A stretch of DNA of 55,055 nucleotides from an uncultured Methylotenera sp. GTDB taxonomy: Bacteria > Pseudomonadota > Gammaproteobacteria > Burkholderiales > Methylophilaceae. This document shows, in pieces, positions 37,995 to 46,348 of this stretch. The translations under genes were made by a program, and so were the position numbers. The stretch's first letter is position 1. Every line of letters begins with the position of its first letter. The DNA lies in NCBI RefSeq assembly GCF_946479685.1, contig NZ_CAMLGS010000014.1, forward strand, positions 1-55,055, read 5' to 3'. Under the pieces are notes generated by a model. The model was not told where the DNA came from, ran no database searches, and worked only from the letters and a program-made list of their open reading frames with translations.

Positions 37995-38160
37995 CTGTCT
38001 TCAATCTAATAATCAGGCCTGGCATTAAGTTTAATGGAGCTTAAGGCTGGGTCTGGTAGTGTGCACTTGCACTCCTCCTATTGGGTAGTAAATGTACGTA
38101 TGCGCCATAACCTGGGCATGGTCATCAATCGTGCCTCATCTTGGTACAAGCGCGTGCATG

Positions 38161-38177
38161 CGCACTTAATTTGTGCG
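38161..38177. promoter_or_regulatory. NtrC-type binding site upstream of nasT
   Basis: CGCAC (38161-38165), 7 bases, GTGCG (38173-38177). The GCAC-N7-GTGC core matches the NtrC consensus core exactly. The centre is about 133 bp upstream of the predicted start point of the sigma-54 promoter, a usual enhancer distance. Confidence 0.75.
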
Positions 38178-38275
38178 AACTCCTAATCCTTAAGTAGTTC
38201 CCTAACTCCCTTAAAAAATCACGCTAAAAAATTATATACAATTAAAAACAATGACTTAATTGCATTTTAAGTAGT

Positions 38276-38291
38276 TGGCATAGCTATTGCT
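38276..38291 (+). promoter_or_regulatory. Sigma-54 (RpoN) promoter of nasT
   Basis: TTGGCATAGCTATTGCT has GG (38277-38278) and GC (38289-38290) exactly 10 bases apart, matching TGGCAC-N5-TTGCW at nearly every position. Predicted start about 38302; the nasT ATG is at 38326. Confidence 0.88.
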
Positions 38292-38325
38292 TATACTAGT
38301 TCAAATGATGAGGTTTTAAGCTGCT

Positions 38326-38901
38326 ATGTTAAAAGTGATGATCGTAGATAATAATTTGGAGCGCATTAAGCCACTAAAGCAATCTTTGATTGATAGTGGT
38401 TACGATGTAATTGCGCATCTAAGAGATACCATCAATCTAAATGATGCATGCAGTAAGCTGCAGCCAGATGTGGTGGTGATTGATACGGACTCTCCTAGCC
38501 GTGACACATTAGAAAATATTTGTGTGATGACGATGAATGATCCGCGCCCGGTGATGATGTTTACGCATGACGGTGATAAAGAACAGATTAAATTAGCAAC
38601 GCAGGCGGGTGTATGTGCCTATGTAGTGGGTACTTTACCTAACGAGCGTTTACAGCCGGTAATTGATGCCGCAGTAGCCAGATTTGAAGAGTTTAAGAAT
38701 TTACGTGTGGCCTTGCAAGAGGCAAACACCAAGCTAAGCGAACGCAAAGTGATTGAACGTGCAAAAGGTTTAATCATGAAGCAACGCAACGTGGATGAAA
38801 ACGAGGCTTATAACATGTTAAGAAAGATGGCGATGGAAAAGCATACGCGCATCGGTTCTTTAGCGACACAAATTGTGGAAGCGGCAGAGTTGCTGCTTTA
38901 A
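38326..38901 (+). CDS. nasT: ANTAR-domain antiterminator NasT
   Basis: RNA-binding regulator of nitrate assimilation. 191 residues. N-terminal receiver-like domain (MLKVMIVDNNLERIKPL, VVVIDTDSP) in which the conserved KP motif is replaced (VVGTLPNERL), so phosphorylation is doubtful. A coiled-coil linker leads to the ANTAR domain (ERKVIERAKGLIMKQRNVDENEAYNMLRKMAM). Expressed from a sigma-54 promoter. Its likely target, a two-hairpin leader with terminator, is directly downstream. No NasS partner gene is in the window. Confidence 0.92.
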   Translation: MLKVMIVDNNLERIKPLKQSLIDSGYDVIAHLRDTINLNDACSKLQPDVVVIDTDSPSRDTLENICVMTMNDPRPVMMFTHDGDKEQIKLATQAGVCAYVVGTLPNERLQPVIDAAVARFEEFKNLRVALQEANTKLSERKVIERAKGLIMKQRNVDENEAYNMLRKMAMEKHTRIGSLATQIVEAAELLL

Positions 38902-38942
38902 CTAAATAAAAGATTAAGTATTAAGCAGTATTTGAGTATCAG

Positions 38943-38996
38943 GCCCAATGGCGGGCGGTGTGCTCAGGCAGTAAAACTAGGCCAATGGTGGCTAAG
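38943..38996 (+). promoter_or_regulatory. ANTAR-type two-hairpin antiterminator element in the nrtA leader
   Basis: Hairpin P1: GCCC (38943-38946), hexaloop AATGGC, GGGC (38953-38956). Hairpin P2: GCC (38981-38983), hexaloop AATGGT, GGC (38990-38992), extended by outer pairs to about 38977-38996. Both loops are six bases with A at position 1 and G at position 4, the signature recognised by ANTAR proteins. The linker is 24 bases or less. Confidence 0.85.
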
Positions 38997-39015
38997 ATCA
39001 AGTAATACAAGACAA

Positions 39016-39081
39016 AGGCGTCTTGATAAGCAATCAACTCCCTATGCGTGAGTGGATTCAACTTATCAGACGCCTTTTTTT
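39016..39081 (+). terminator. Leader terminator (attenuator) ahead of nrtA
   Basis: AGGCGTCT (39016-39023) pairs with AGACGCCT (39068-39075), and GATAAG (39025-39030) with CTTATC (39062-39067); inner pairs AATC/GATT and ACTC/GAGT extend the arm. It is followed by a run of T to 39081. It ends 42 bp before the nrtA ATG, so it would stop transcription unless antiterminated by NasT. Confidence 0.9.
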
Positions 39082-39123
39082 ATACATTTTTTAGATTGTT
39101 AGTATTATTTTAGGAGCGCTAAG

Positions 39124-40428
39124 ATGGGCAATGACAATACAAGTAACAAAGTAAAGACTCTTGATCAGCAACCAAATGTGGTGGTTGATCCAGCACGCCG
39201 TGATTTTTTTAAAATGAGCGCAATGGGCGCATTAGGAGCAGCGGCGATGATGGGTTTAGTGCCAAACGGTATCCGTACACAGGCATACGCAGCAGGCTCT
39301 GATGCACCAGAAATTAAGGAAGTTAAAATTGGCTTTATTCCACTGACTGACTGTGCACCGATTATCGTAGCGGCAGAAATGGGTTTTGATAAGAAGTACG
39401 GTATCAAAATCACTCCTTCAAAAGAAGCATCATGGGCGGCTGTGCGCGATAAAGTAGCAAACGGTGAATTGCATGCAGCGCATATCCTGTACGGTTTGGT
39501 GTATGGCGTACAGATGGGTATTGGCGGCCAGCAAAAAGACATGACCGTGTTGATGGGCTTAAATCACAACGGTCAAGGTATTACGCTTTCTAACCAACTT
39601 AAAGACAAAGGCGTGAAAGACGGTAAGAGCCTAAAACGTTTGTTGGATAACGAAAACCGTGACTATACCTTTGCACAAACTTTCCCAACTGGTACCCACG
39701 CAATGTGGCTGAACTACTGGTTAGCTGCTAATGGCATCCACCCGGTAAAAGACGTTAAAAACATCGTAGTGCCTCCACCACAAATGGTTGCCAATATGCG
39801 TATCGGTAACATGGATGGTTACTGTGTAGGTGAGCCATGGAACGCTAGGGCGATTTTCGACAAAGTAGGCTTTACTGTGGCTACTACCCAAGATATCTGG
39901 GCAGACCATCCTGAAAAAGTATTGGGCGCGACTGCAGAGTTCGTAGAGAAAAACCCAAATACCGCACGTGCCATCATGATGGCGATTCTTGAAGCTTGCC
40001 GTTATATCGATGCGACAGAAAACCGTGCCAAAGTGGCTAAATTGATTTCAGGCAAGGCTTACGTTAACGCGCCAGAGCAAGTGATTGCGGGCCGCTTTGT
40101 CGGTGATTACGACAATGGTAACGGTAAGGTTTGGAAAGATCCTAACTACATGAAGTTCTTTGATGATGGCAAAGTGAACTATCCATTCCTGTCAGACGGT
40201 ATGTGGTTCTTAACACAGCATAAACGTTGGGGCTTGCTCAAATCTGACCCTGACTACTTGGCGGTGGCGACTAAAGTTAACCAAACCAAACTGTATGCCG
40301 AAGCAGCATCACAATTGGGCGTTAACGTACCGAAAAGCACCATGCGTAGCAGCAAGTTAATGGATGGCGTAGTGTGGGATGGTTCTAACCCAGCCGCTTA
40401 TGCTGCATCATTTAAGATTAGAGCGTAA
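39124..40428 (+). CDS. nrtA: Nitrate ABC transporter substrate-binding protein
   Basis: 434 residues. Tat signal with R25-R26 (DPARRDFFKMSAMGALG), cleavage near AYA|AG. NrtA/CmpA-fold body (VKIGFIPLTDCAPIIVAAEMGF, MDGYCVGEPWNARAIFDKVG). Periplasmic nitrate/nitrite receptor. Ribosome binding site AGGAG at 39112-39116. Alternative: a NasS-type sensor, but NasS lacks an export signal, so NrtA is favoured. Confidence 0.92.
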   Translation: MGNDNTSNKVKTLDQQPNVVVDPARRDFFKMSAMGALGAAAMMGLVPNGIRTQAYAAGSDAPEIKEVKIGFIPLTDCAPIIVAAEMGFDKKYGIKITPSKEASWAAVRDKVANGELHAAHILYGLVYGVQMGIGGQQKDMTVLMGLNHNGQGITLSNQLKDKGVKDGKSLKRLLDNENRDYTFAQTFPTGTHAMWLNYWLAANGIHPVKDVKNIVVPPPQMVANMRIGNMDGYCVGEPWNARAIFDKVGFTVATTQDIWADHPEKVLGATAEFVEKNPNTARAIMMAILEACRYIDATENRAKVAKLISGKAYVNAPEQVIAGRFVGDYDNGNGKVWKDPNYMKFFDDGKVNYPFLSDGMWFLTQHKRWGLLKSDPDYLAVATKVNQTKLYAEAASQLGVNVPKSTMRSSKLMDGVVWDGSNPAAYAASFKIRA

Positions 40429-40472
40429 GCCATATATATAGCGTCAATTGAGTTGCGCCTTAAGGAATTGAA

Positions 40473-41315
40473 ATGACAAATACTGTAAATAAATTAATGC
40501 CTATTGCTAAATATTTTACTTTTAGCAGCCCACGTAGCTTAAATGTTCAGGCGTATCGTTTTTTTAAATGGGTATTACCGCCTATTTTTGGTTTGTTCTT
40601 CTTGGTCGTTATTTGGACCTTGATTGCCGAGCACAGACCAGAATTGCCTGGACCACTTAAGACATGGGCTTCTGCTGTGGAATTGTTTAGCGACCCGTTT
40701 TACGACCGTGGCATCAATGATAAAGGGGTGGGTTGGAATATCCTGGCATCATTGCAGCGTGTAGGTTTGGGATTTAGCTTGGCAGCAATTATTGGGATCC
40801 CACTGGGTTTTGTAATCGGTCGTTTTGAGTTTGTTGCAAGAATGACCGCGCCAGTGATCAGTTTGCTGCGCCCAGTGTCACCGTTGGCTTGGCTGCCGAT
40901 TGGTTTGCTGGTGTTCAAAGCGGCAAATCCTGCGGCGATCTGGGTAATCTTTATTTCTGCAGTATGGCCCATGATTATCAATACCGCGGTTGGTGTGAGT
41001 AAAGTGCCGCAAGACTATATGAACGTCGCCAAAGTATTGAACTTAAGTGAGTGGAAGATCGTAACCAAAATTCTGTTCCCGTTTGTGTTGCCTTATATGA
41101 TGACTGGTGTGCGCTTATCTATCGGCGTGGCATGGTTGGTGATTGTGGCTGCTGAAATGTTGACGGGCGGTGTTGGTATTGGTTTCTGGGTGTGGGATGA
41201 ATGGAACAACCTGAATGTGGAACATATCATCATCGCAATTTTTGTCGTAGGTATTGTTGGTTTGCTGCTTGAGTATGCACTCACACAAATCGCCAAAAGA
41301 TTTAGTTACGAGTAA
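40473..41315 (+). CDS. nrtB: Nitrate ABC transporter permease
   Basis: 280 residues with about six membrane segments. BPD permease motif around EWKIVTKILFPFVLPYMMTGVRLSIGVAW, which has the EAA loop that docks the ATPase. Follows nrtA by 44 bp with AAGGA ahead of the ATG. Confidence 0.93.
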   Translation: MTNTVNKLMPIAKYFTFSSPRSLNVQAYRFFKWVLPPIFGLFFLVVIWTLIAEHRPELPGPLKTWASAVELFSDPFYDRGINDKGVGWNILASLQRVGLGFSLAAIIGIPLGFVIGRFEFVARMTAPVISLLRPVSPLAWLPIGLLVFKAANPAAIWVIFISAVWPMIINTAVGVSKVPQDYMNVAKVLNLSEWKIVTKILFPFVLPYMMTGVRLSIGVAWLVIVAAEMLTGGVGIGFWVWDEWNNLNVEHIIIAIFVVGIVGLLLEYALTQIAKRFSYE

Positions 41316-41344
41316 CACACTTAATACATCCTTTAGGAATTATC

Positions 41345-42148
41345 ATGGAAAAAGCAAACACCGATAAATACGTACAGTTAGAGCATGTGAATATGACCTT
41401 TCATACCAAAAAAGGCACATTCAACGCACTTAAGGGTATTAATCTAAATATTAAAGAAGGTGAGTTCATTTCAATTATTGGCCACTCTGGTTGTGGTAAG
41501 TCTACGGTGTTGAATTTAATCGCAGGCTTGTTACAACCATCTGAAGGCTTGATCTTCTGCGCCGGTCGTGAAATTGCAGGCCCAGGTCCAGAGCGTGCTG
41601 TAGTGTTCCAAAACCACTCATTGTTGCCATGGCTCACTTGTTTTGAGAACGTGTATCTGGCAGTAGAGCGTGTGTTTGAACACGAAACCAAAGCGCAGCT
41701 TGAGGCACGTACCCATGCTGCAATCGAGTTGGTTGGTTTGTCGCACTCTAGCGACAAACGCCCTAATGAGATTTCAGGTGGTATGAAGCAACGTGTAGGT
41801 ATTGCACGTGCATTAGCAATGGAACCAAAAGTGCTGTTGCTGGATGAGCCGTTTGGTGCGCTGGACGCATTGACCCGTGCTAACCTGCAAGATGAGTTGA
41901 TGAAAATTATGGCGAAATCAGGCTGCACCGCAGTGATGGTGACGCATGATGTGGATGAGGCGGTGCTGTTATCTGACCGTGTAGTGATGATGACTAACGG
42001 CCCAAGCGCTACTATTGGTGAAATTCTAGAGGTTAACCTACCACGCCCAAGAGCACGTTTGGCTCTGGCAGAAGATAAAGAATACAACCATTTACGCAGT
42101 GAAGTATTGCGCTTCCTATACGAGCGCCACGCTAAGAAATCTGCATAA
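41345..42148 (+). CDS. nrtC: Nitrate ABC transporter ATP-binding protein
   Basis: 267 residues: Walker A GHSGCGKST, signature ISGGMKQRVGIARALAMEP, Walker B VLLLDEPFGALD, switch His VTHDVDEA. It has no extra C-terminal NrtA-like domain, so it resembles NrtD of cyanobacteria in length; nrtC is used here as in proteobacterial clusters. Confidence 0.9.
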   Translation: MEKANTDKYVQLEHVNMTFHTKKGTFNALKGINLNIKEGEFISIIGHSGCGKSTVLNLIAGLLQPSEGLIFCAGREIAGPGPERAVVFQNHSLLPWLTCFENVYLAVERVFEHETKAQLEARTHAAIELVGLSHSSDKRPNEISGGMKQRVGIARALAMEPKVLLLDEPFGALDALTRANLQDELMKIMAKSGCTAVMVTHDVDEAVLLSDRVVMMTNGPSATIGEILEVNLPRPRARLALAEDKEYNHLRSEVLRFLYERHAKKSA

Positions 42149-42203
42149 CACTAGTTATTTAAAGTATTACGAAACTAACTTTTAATTTAAAAGGGATTAC
42201 AAC

Positions 42204-43652
42204 ATGAAAACTAAAGCAACATTTAAGACGAATATGGTCATGGCTTGCACCGCGCTAGCATTGGCTGGTATGGCGCAAACTGCTTTCGCAGAAGATGAGG
42301 TTGCAGAATACACCTTCTTGGATTCAATCAAAGAAGGTAAGCAAATGACCAACTTTCGTTTGCGCTACGAGAATGTGAATCAAGAAGCGTACGCTTCCAA
42401 TGGTAAAAGGCTAGATACTGGCGAAGCGTTTACTTTACGCAGCTTGATCGGCTGGCAAACTGCTCCATACAAAAACTTCAGTATCGGTGCGCAAATCACA
42501 GACGTGCATGAATTTAACGATAGCTTCAATGACCGCAGAAACAACGCGCCAGAGCACAATAACGGTACACTTAATGCTAGCGCTGATAAAGCAAGATATC
42601 CTAATATCGTAGACCCTGGTTTTACCGATATCAATCAGTTGTACGTAGATTGGACTGGTATTAAAAACACCAAGCTGCGTTTAGGTCGTCAACAAGTGAA
42701 CTTGGATAACGTGCGCTTTGTTGGTGATATTGGTTTCAGACAAAACATGCAAGTGTTTGATGGTGTTTCTGTTCTCAATAAGAGCATTCCAGATGTAGAG
42801 CTGTTTGCTGCGCACTTTGATAATGTGCGTCAAATCACCACTAAAGACCGTCGCGGCAACATCGAGCTTTTGAATGCTAAATACCGCATCTCACCAACTG
42901 AGTCAGTAGTTGGTTATGGCTACTTGGTAGACGTAGAAAACTTGGCACAAAACGGTGGTAATCCAACCCAAGGTGCTACTGTGGCGCAAGGTGGTAACGG
43001 TTTAGGCGGTAGTACTGATCTCCCAGCAATCGGTACTAACTACAAGCCATCTCAAACTGATGCAAGCAGCAAAACCTTCGGTTTGCGTTTAGATGGTGTG
43101 CGTCCAGTTAATCCAGATTGGAAAGTGCTATACACAGCTGAATATGCAAAACAAACGGATTACCGTGGCGGTAGCGACTTGATTGATGCCTACTACTTAA
43201 GATTAGGTGGCGGTGCTGCATACGGTGTATGGTCAGTACGTTTCGATCATGAAAAACTTTCTAGCAATGATGGTAAATACGCATTCCAAACACCGCTAGG
43301 CACTAACCACTTATTCCAAGGTTGGGCAGATCACTTCTTGGTGACGCCGCGTCAAGGTATTGAAGATAGCTTTGTGACTGTGGCTGGTGCTATTGATAAA
43401 GTAAAACTTTATGCTGAGTACCATGTGTTTAAGTCTGATGAGAAGTTCCAATCAGGGGCTGTTAATAAGTTTGGTGACAAATACGGTACAGAGTTTGATG
43501 TGAGTGCTACTTATGCGTTCAATAATAACCTGACCGGTAAACTTGAATATGCAAACTTTAGAGAGGGTGATCTATATGGCACCACCTTGAAAAATGCGGC
43601 ACGCAAGGGTGACAAGGAAATTATTTGGGCCACTGCAATGTACACATTCTAA
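42204..43652 (+). CDS. Outer-membrane porin, alginate-export-like barrel
   Basis: 482 residues: signal peptide (MKTKATFKTNMVMACTALALAGMAQTAFA|ED), then a beta-barrel resembling the alginate-export family (FRLRYENVNQEAY, LRLGRQQVNLDNVRFVGDIGFRQNMQVFDG), ending MYTF with terminal Phe. Its place at the end of nasT-nrtABC suggests a channel for nitrate or nitrite across the outer membrane rather than alginate; that role is inferred from context only. Confidence 0.82.
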   Translation: MKTKATFKTNMVMACTALALAGMAQTAFAEDEVAEYTFLDSIKEGKQMTNFRLRYENVNQEAYASNGKRLDTGEAFTLRSLIGWQTAPYKNFSIGAQITDVHEFNDSFNDRRNNAPEHNNGTLNASADKARYPNIVDPGFTDINQLYVDWTGIKNTKLRLGRQQVNLDNVRFVGDIGFRQNMQVFDGVSVLNKSIPDVELFAAHFDNVRQITTKDRRGNIELLNAKYRISPTESVVGYGYLVDVENLAQNGGNPTQGATVAQGGNGLGGSTDLPAIGTNYKPSQTDASSKTFGLRLDGVRPVNPDWKVLYTAEYAKQTDYRGGSDLIDAYYLRLGGGAAYGVWSVRFDHEKLSSNDGKYAFQTPLGTNHLFQGWADHFLVTPRQGIEDSFVTVAGAIDKVKLYAEYHVFKSDEKFQSGAVNKFGDKYGTEFDVSATYAFNNNLTGKLEYANFREGDLYGTTLKNAARKGDKEIIWATAMYTF

Positions 43653-43694
43653 GTATTGCACCAAAATATATTGCTTAAATTAGGTGTAGAATAA

Positions 43695-43728
43695 AATGCA
43701 CCATTATGGAATCCCATAATGGTGCATT
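43695..43728. promoter_or_regulatory. 34-bp palindrome with NtrC-like half-sites upstream of nirB
   Basis: A 15-bp perfect inverted repeat (43695-43709 and 43714-43728) around AATC. Its ends carry TGCACCA (43697-43703) and TGGTGCA (43720-43726), the NtrC half-sites, and each arm also reads TGCACCATTATGG, close to the left part of an NtrC site. It lies about 140 bp ahead of the predicted nirB start point. It could also act as a hairpin at the end of the porin transcript, but there is no T tract. Confidence 0.65.
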
Positions 43729-43827
43729 AGCACTGTTAGAGAGCCTATGTTGCAAATGTGGTTATTGACTATAAAAAATAAGTAGTTGTTTTTAATGATA
43801 AAAAATATTTCATTAAAATGTGAAACT

Positions 43828-43843
43828 TGGCATGAATCCTGCC
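43828..43843 (+). promoter_or_regulatory. Sigma-54 promoter of the nirB operon
   Basis: TTGGCATGAATCCTGCC has GG (43829-43830) and GC (43841-43842) separated by 10 bases. Predicted start near 43854, 35 bp ahead of the nirB ATG. A CCTGCC/GGCAGG inverted repeat (43838-43843 and 43852-43857) overlaps the -12 element. Confidence 0.82.
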
Positions 43844-43888
43844 TATATGTGGGCAGGGTAACAATTTAGATTAATTGATGGTGAAAAC

Positions 43889-46318
43889 ATGCAAAAGATG
43901 AAATTAGTAGTAATTGGTAACGGTATGGCCGGGATGCGTACAGTGGAAGAGTTGCTGAAGATAGCACCCGATCTTTACGATATTACCGTGTTTGGTGATG
44001 AGCCTTACCCTAATTACAACCGCATTATGTTGTCTCCAGTGCTTGCAAACGAGCAAACGATTGATGACATCATTTTAAATACCAGAGAGTGGTATGCAGA
44101 GAACAACATCACCTTGCACACAAGTGCACGGGTGAACAAGATTGACCGTAAAAACCGTGTGGTTTATACCGAAGATGGCATCAGCGCCAGTTATGATCGC
44201 CTATTGATTGCAACCGGTTCTAAACCATTTATGCCTCCAGTGCCAGGCAATGAGTTCGAAGGCGTGCTGGGCTACCGTGATATTAAAGATACCAACGACA
44301 TGATTGAGGCTGCCAAAGTCTATAAACATGCAGTGGTGATTGGAGGTGGTCTGTTAGGTCTGGAAGCTGCAAACGGCTTAAAAATCCAAGGCATGGATGT
44401 TACTGTTGTCCATAAAAACGAGTGGCTACTAGAGCGTCAGTTAGATAAAACAGCTGGTGGCATGCTGCAAAAAAACCTTGAAGCTAAAGGTCTGAATTTC
44501 TTATTGAAGAAAAATACAGAGCAGTTGGTTGGCGATGATAAAGGCCGCGTAAAAGCAGTGCGCTTTAGCGATGGTCAGGAAATCCCGGCAGATTTGGTAG
44601 TGTGGGCGGTAGGTATTCGTCCAAACTATGCATTAGCCGAATCAGCAGGCATTTACTGTAATAAAGGTATTGTGGTGAATGACACCATGCAAACTTACGA
44701 CCCACGCGTGTACTCAGTGGGTGAGTGCGTAGCGCACCGTGGTATTTCATACGGCTTGGTCGCTCCATTGTTTGAAATGGCAAAAGTTTGCGCCACACAC
44801 TTGGCTAACTTTGGTATTGGCCAATATAAAGGATCAGTAACTTCTACCAAACTTAAAGTAACCGGCATCGATTTGTTCAGTGCGGGTGATTTTATGGGTG
44901 GTGAAGATACAGAAGAAATTGTTTTGCACGACGCAGTTGGTGGGGTTTACAAAAAGCTCATCATCAAAAATGACAAAATCGTTGGTAGCGTGCTTTATGG
45001 GGATACCACGGATGGTTCGTGGTATTTTCAAATGCTTAGAGATGGTAAGGCGATTCATGAGATTCGCGACCATTTGATGTTTGGCCAGGATAGTCTTGGC
45101 AACACTGGCCACCAAGGCCAGGATAAAGCGGCAGCCATGACCAATGAGATGGAAGTGTGCGGCTGTAACGGTGTATGTAAAGGTACTATCGTTAAAGCAA
45201 TTCAGGACAAAGGTTTGTTCACGATTGATGACGTGAAGAAACAAACAAAAGCGGGTTCTAGCTGTGGTTCATGCGTAGGCTTGGTTGAGCAGATTCTTGC
45301 TTCTACTTTAGGTGGCGGCTATGCGCCTCCGTCTAGCAGCAAAGCTGTGTGTGGCTGTACCACTAAGAACCACGAAGAAGTACGCGCGGAAATCCGTACC
45401 CATAAATACTTAAGCATCCCGGATGCAATGCAAGGTATGGCTTGGTCTACACCAAACGGCTGTGCTACCTGTAGACCTGCACTGAACTATTACTTGCTAT
45501 CAACATGGCCACATGAGGCTAAGGATGATCCACAATCACGCTTTATTAACGAACGTGTGCATGCCAACATCCAAAAAGATGGTACTTACTCAGTGGTGCC
45601 ACGTATGTACGGTGGTGTAACTACCCCAGACCAATTACGTAAGATTGCTGATGTTGCAGATAAATACGCAGTGCCTATGGTGAAAGTTACCGGCGGTCAA
45701 CGTATCGACTTGCTAGGCGTGAAAAAAGACGACCTGGTTGATATGTGGAAAGACCTGGACATGCCATCTGGCTATGCTTACGGTAAATCTATCCGTACCG
45801 TGAAGACTTGCGTGGGCTCTGAGTTCTGCCGTTTCGGTACACAAAACTCTACCCAATTAGGTATTGATATTGAAAAAGCATTTGACCATATGTGGGCACC
45901 ACATAAAGTGAAATTTGCGGTTTCAGGCTGCCCACGTAACTGTGCGGAATCAGGCATTAAAGACGTTGGTATCATCGGTGTGGATTCAGGTTGGGAAATC
46001 TACGTAGGCGGTAACGGCGGTATTAAAACCGAAGCTGGTCATTTCTTATGCAAAGTGAAAACTTCAGAAGAAGTGATGGAATACTCTGGTGCGTTTATCC
46101 AGATTTACCGTGAAGAAGCGCGTTACCTTGACCGTACTGTGCACTGGATTGAACGCGTAGGTCTAGAGTATGTGAAACAGCGCGTGTTGGAAGACGCTGA
46201 AGGCCGTAAAGCTGCATACGAACGCTTGATTTACGCGCTACAAGGTGCATCTGACCCTTGGGCTGAGCGCGTAAGCAACCGTGAACAACATAAAGAATAT
46301 GAAACAATTACTGTGTAA
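43889..46318 (+). CDS. nirB: Assimilatory NAD(P)H-nitrite reductase, large subunit
   Basis: Reduces nitrite to ammonium. 809 residues. FAD/NAD(P) domains (VVIGNGMAGMRTVEELL; AVVIGGGLLGLEAANGL), a BFD-like [2Fe-2S] domain (CGCNGVCKGT ... SSCGSCVG), and a nitrite/sulfite-reductase domain with siroheme/[4Fe-4S] cysteines TCVGSEFCRFG and SGCPRNCAESG. All ligands present. nirD is not adjacent: narK and the phosphatase-kinase gene intervene. Confidence 0.95.
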   Translation: MQKMKLVVIGNGMAGMRTVEELLKIAPDLYDITVFGDEPYPNYNRIMLSPVLANEQTIDDIILNTREWYAENNITLHTSARVNKIDRKNRVVYTEDGISASYDRLLIATGSKPFMPPVPGNEFEGVLGYRDIKDTNDMIEAAKVYKHAVVIGGGLLGLEAANGLKIQGMDVTVVHKNEWLLERQLDKTAGGMLQKNLEAKGLNFLLKKNTEQLVGDDKGRVKAVRFSDGQEIPADLVVWAVGIRPNYALAESAGIYCNKGIVVNDTMQTYDPRVYSVGECVAHRGISYGLVAPLFEMAKVCATHLANFGIGQYKGSVTSTKLKVTGIDLFSAGDFMGGEDTEEIVLHDAVGGVYKKLIIKNDKIVGSVLYGDTTDGSWYFQMLRDGKAIHEIRDHLMFGQDSLGNTGHQGQDKAAAMTNEMEVCGCNGVCKGTIVKAIQDKGLFTIDDVKKQTKAGSSCGSCVGLVEQILASTLGGGYAPPSSSKAVCGCTTKNHEEVRAEIRTHKYLSIPDAMQGMAWSTPNGCATCRPALNYYLLSTWPHEAKDDPQSRFINERVHANIQKDGTYSVVPRMYGGVTTPDQLRKIADVADKYAVPMVKVTGGQRIDLLGVKKDDLVDMWKDLDMPSGYAYGKSIRTVKTCVGSEFCRFGTQNSTQLGIDIEKAFDHMWAPHKVKFAVSGCPRNCAESGIKDVGIIGVDSGWEIYVGGNGGIKTEAGHFLCKVKTSEEVMEYSGAFIQIYREEARYLDRTVHWIERVGLEYVKQRVLEDAEGRKAAYERLIYALQGASDPWAERVSNREQHKEYETITV

Positions 46319-46348
46319 TATTTTGTTTAAAGATTAGGAAACGACATA

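Larger units (their letters stand above)
37995..38325. other. Regulatory region upstream of nasT
   Basis: 331 bp with no gene. It contains the NtrC-type inverted repeat (38161-38177) and the sigma-54 promoter (38276-38291), listed separately. An AT-rich tract lies between them (38214-38272), which may help DNA bending. No clear mutS terminator was found. Confidence 0.7.

Noticed and set aside
39124..40428. nrtA as the cytoplasmic nitrate sensor nasS
   Set aside because: A twin-arginine export signal is clear and nrtBC follow directly, so a periplasmic transport role fits better.
41401..42087. 228-residue minus-strand ORF opposite nrtC
   Set aside because: It is the antisense shadow of a clear ABC ATPase, with no ribosome binding site and low-complexity Ser/Arg composition.
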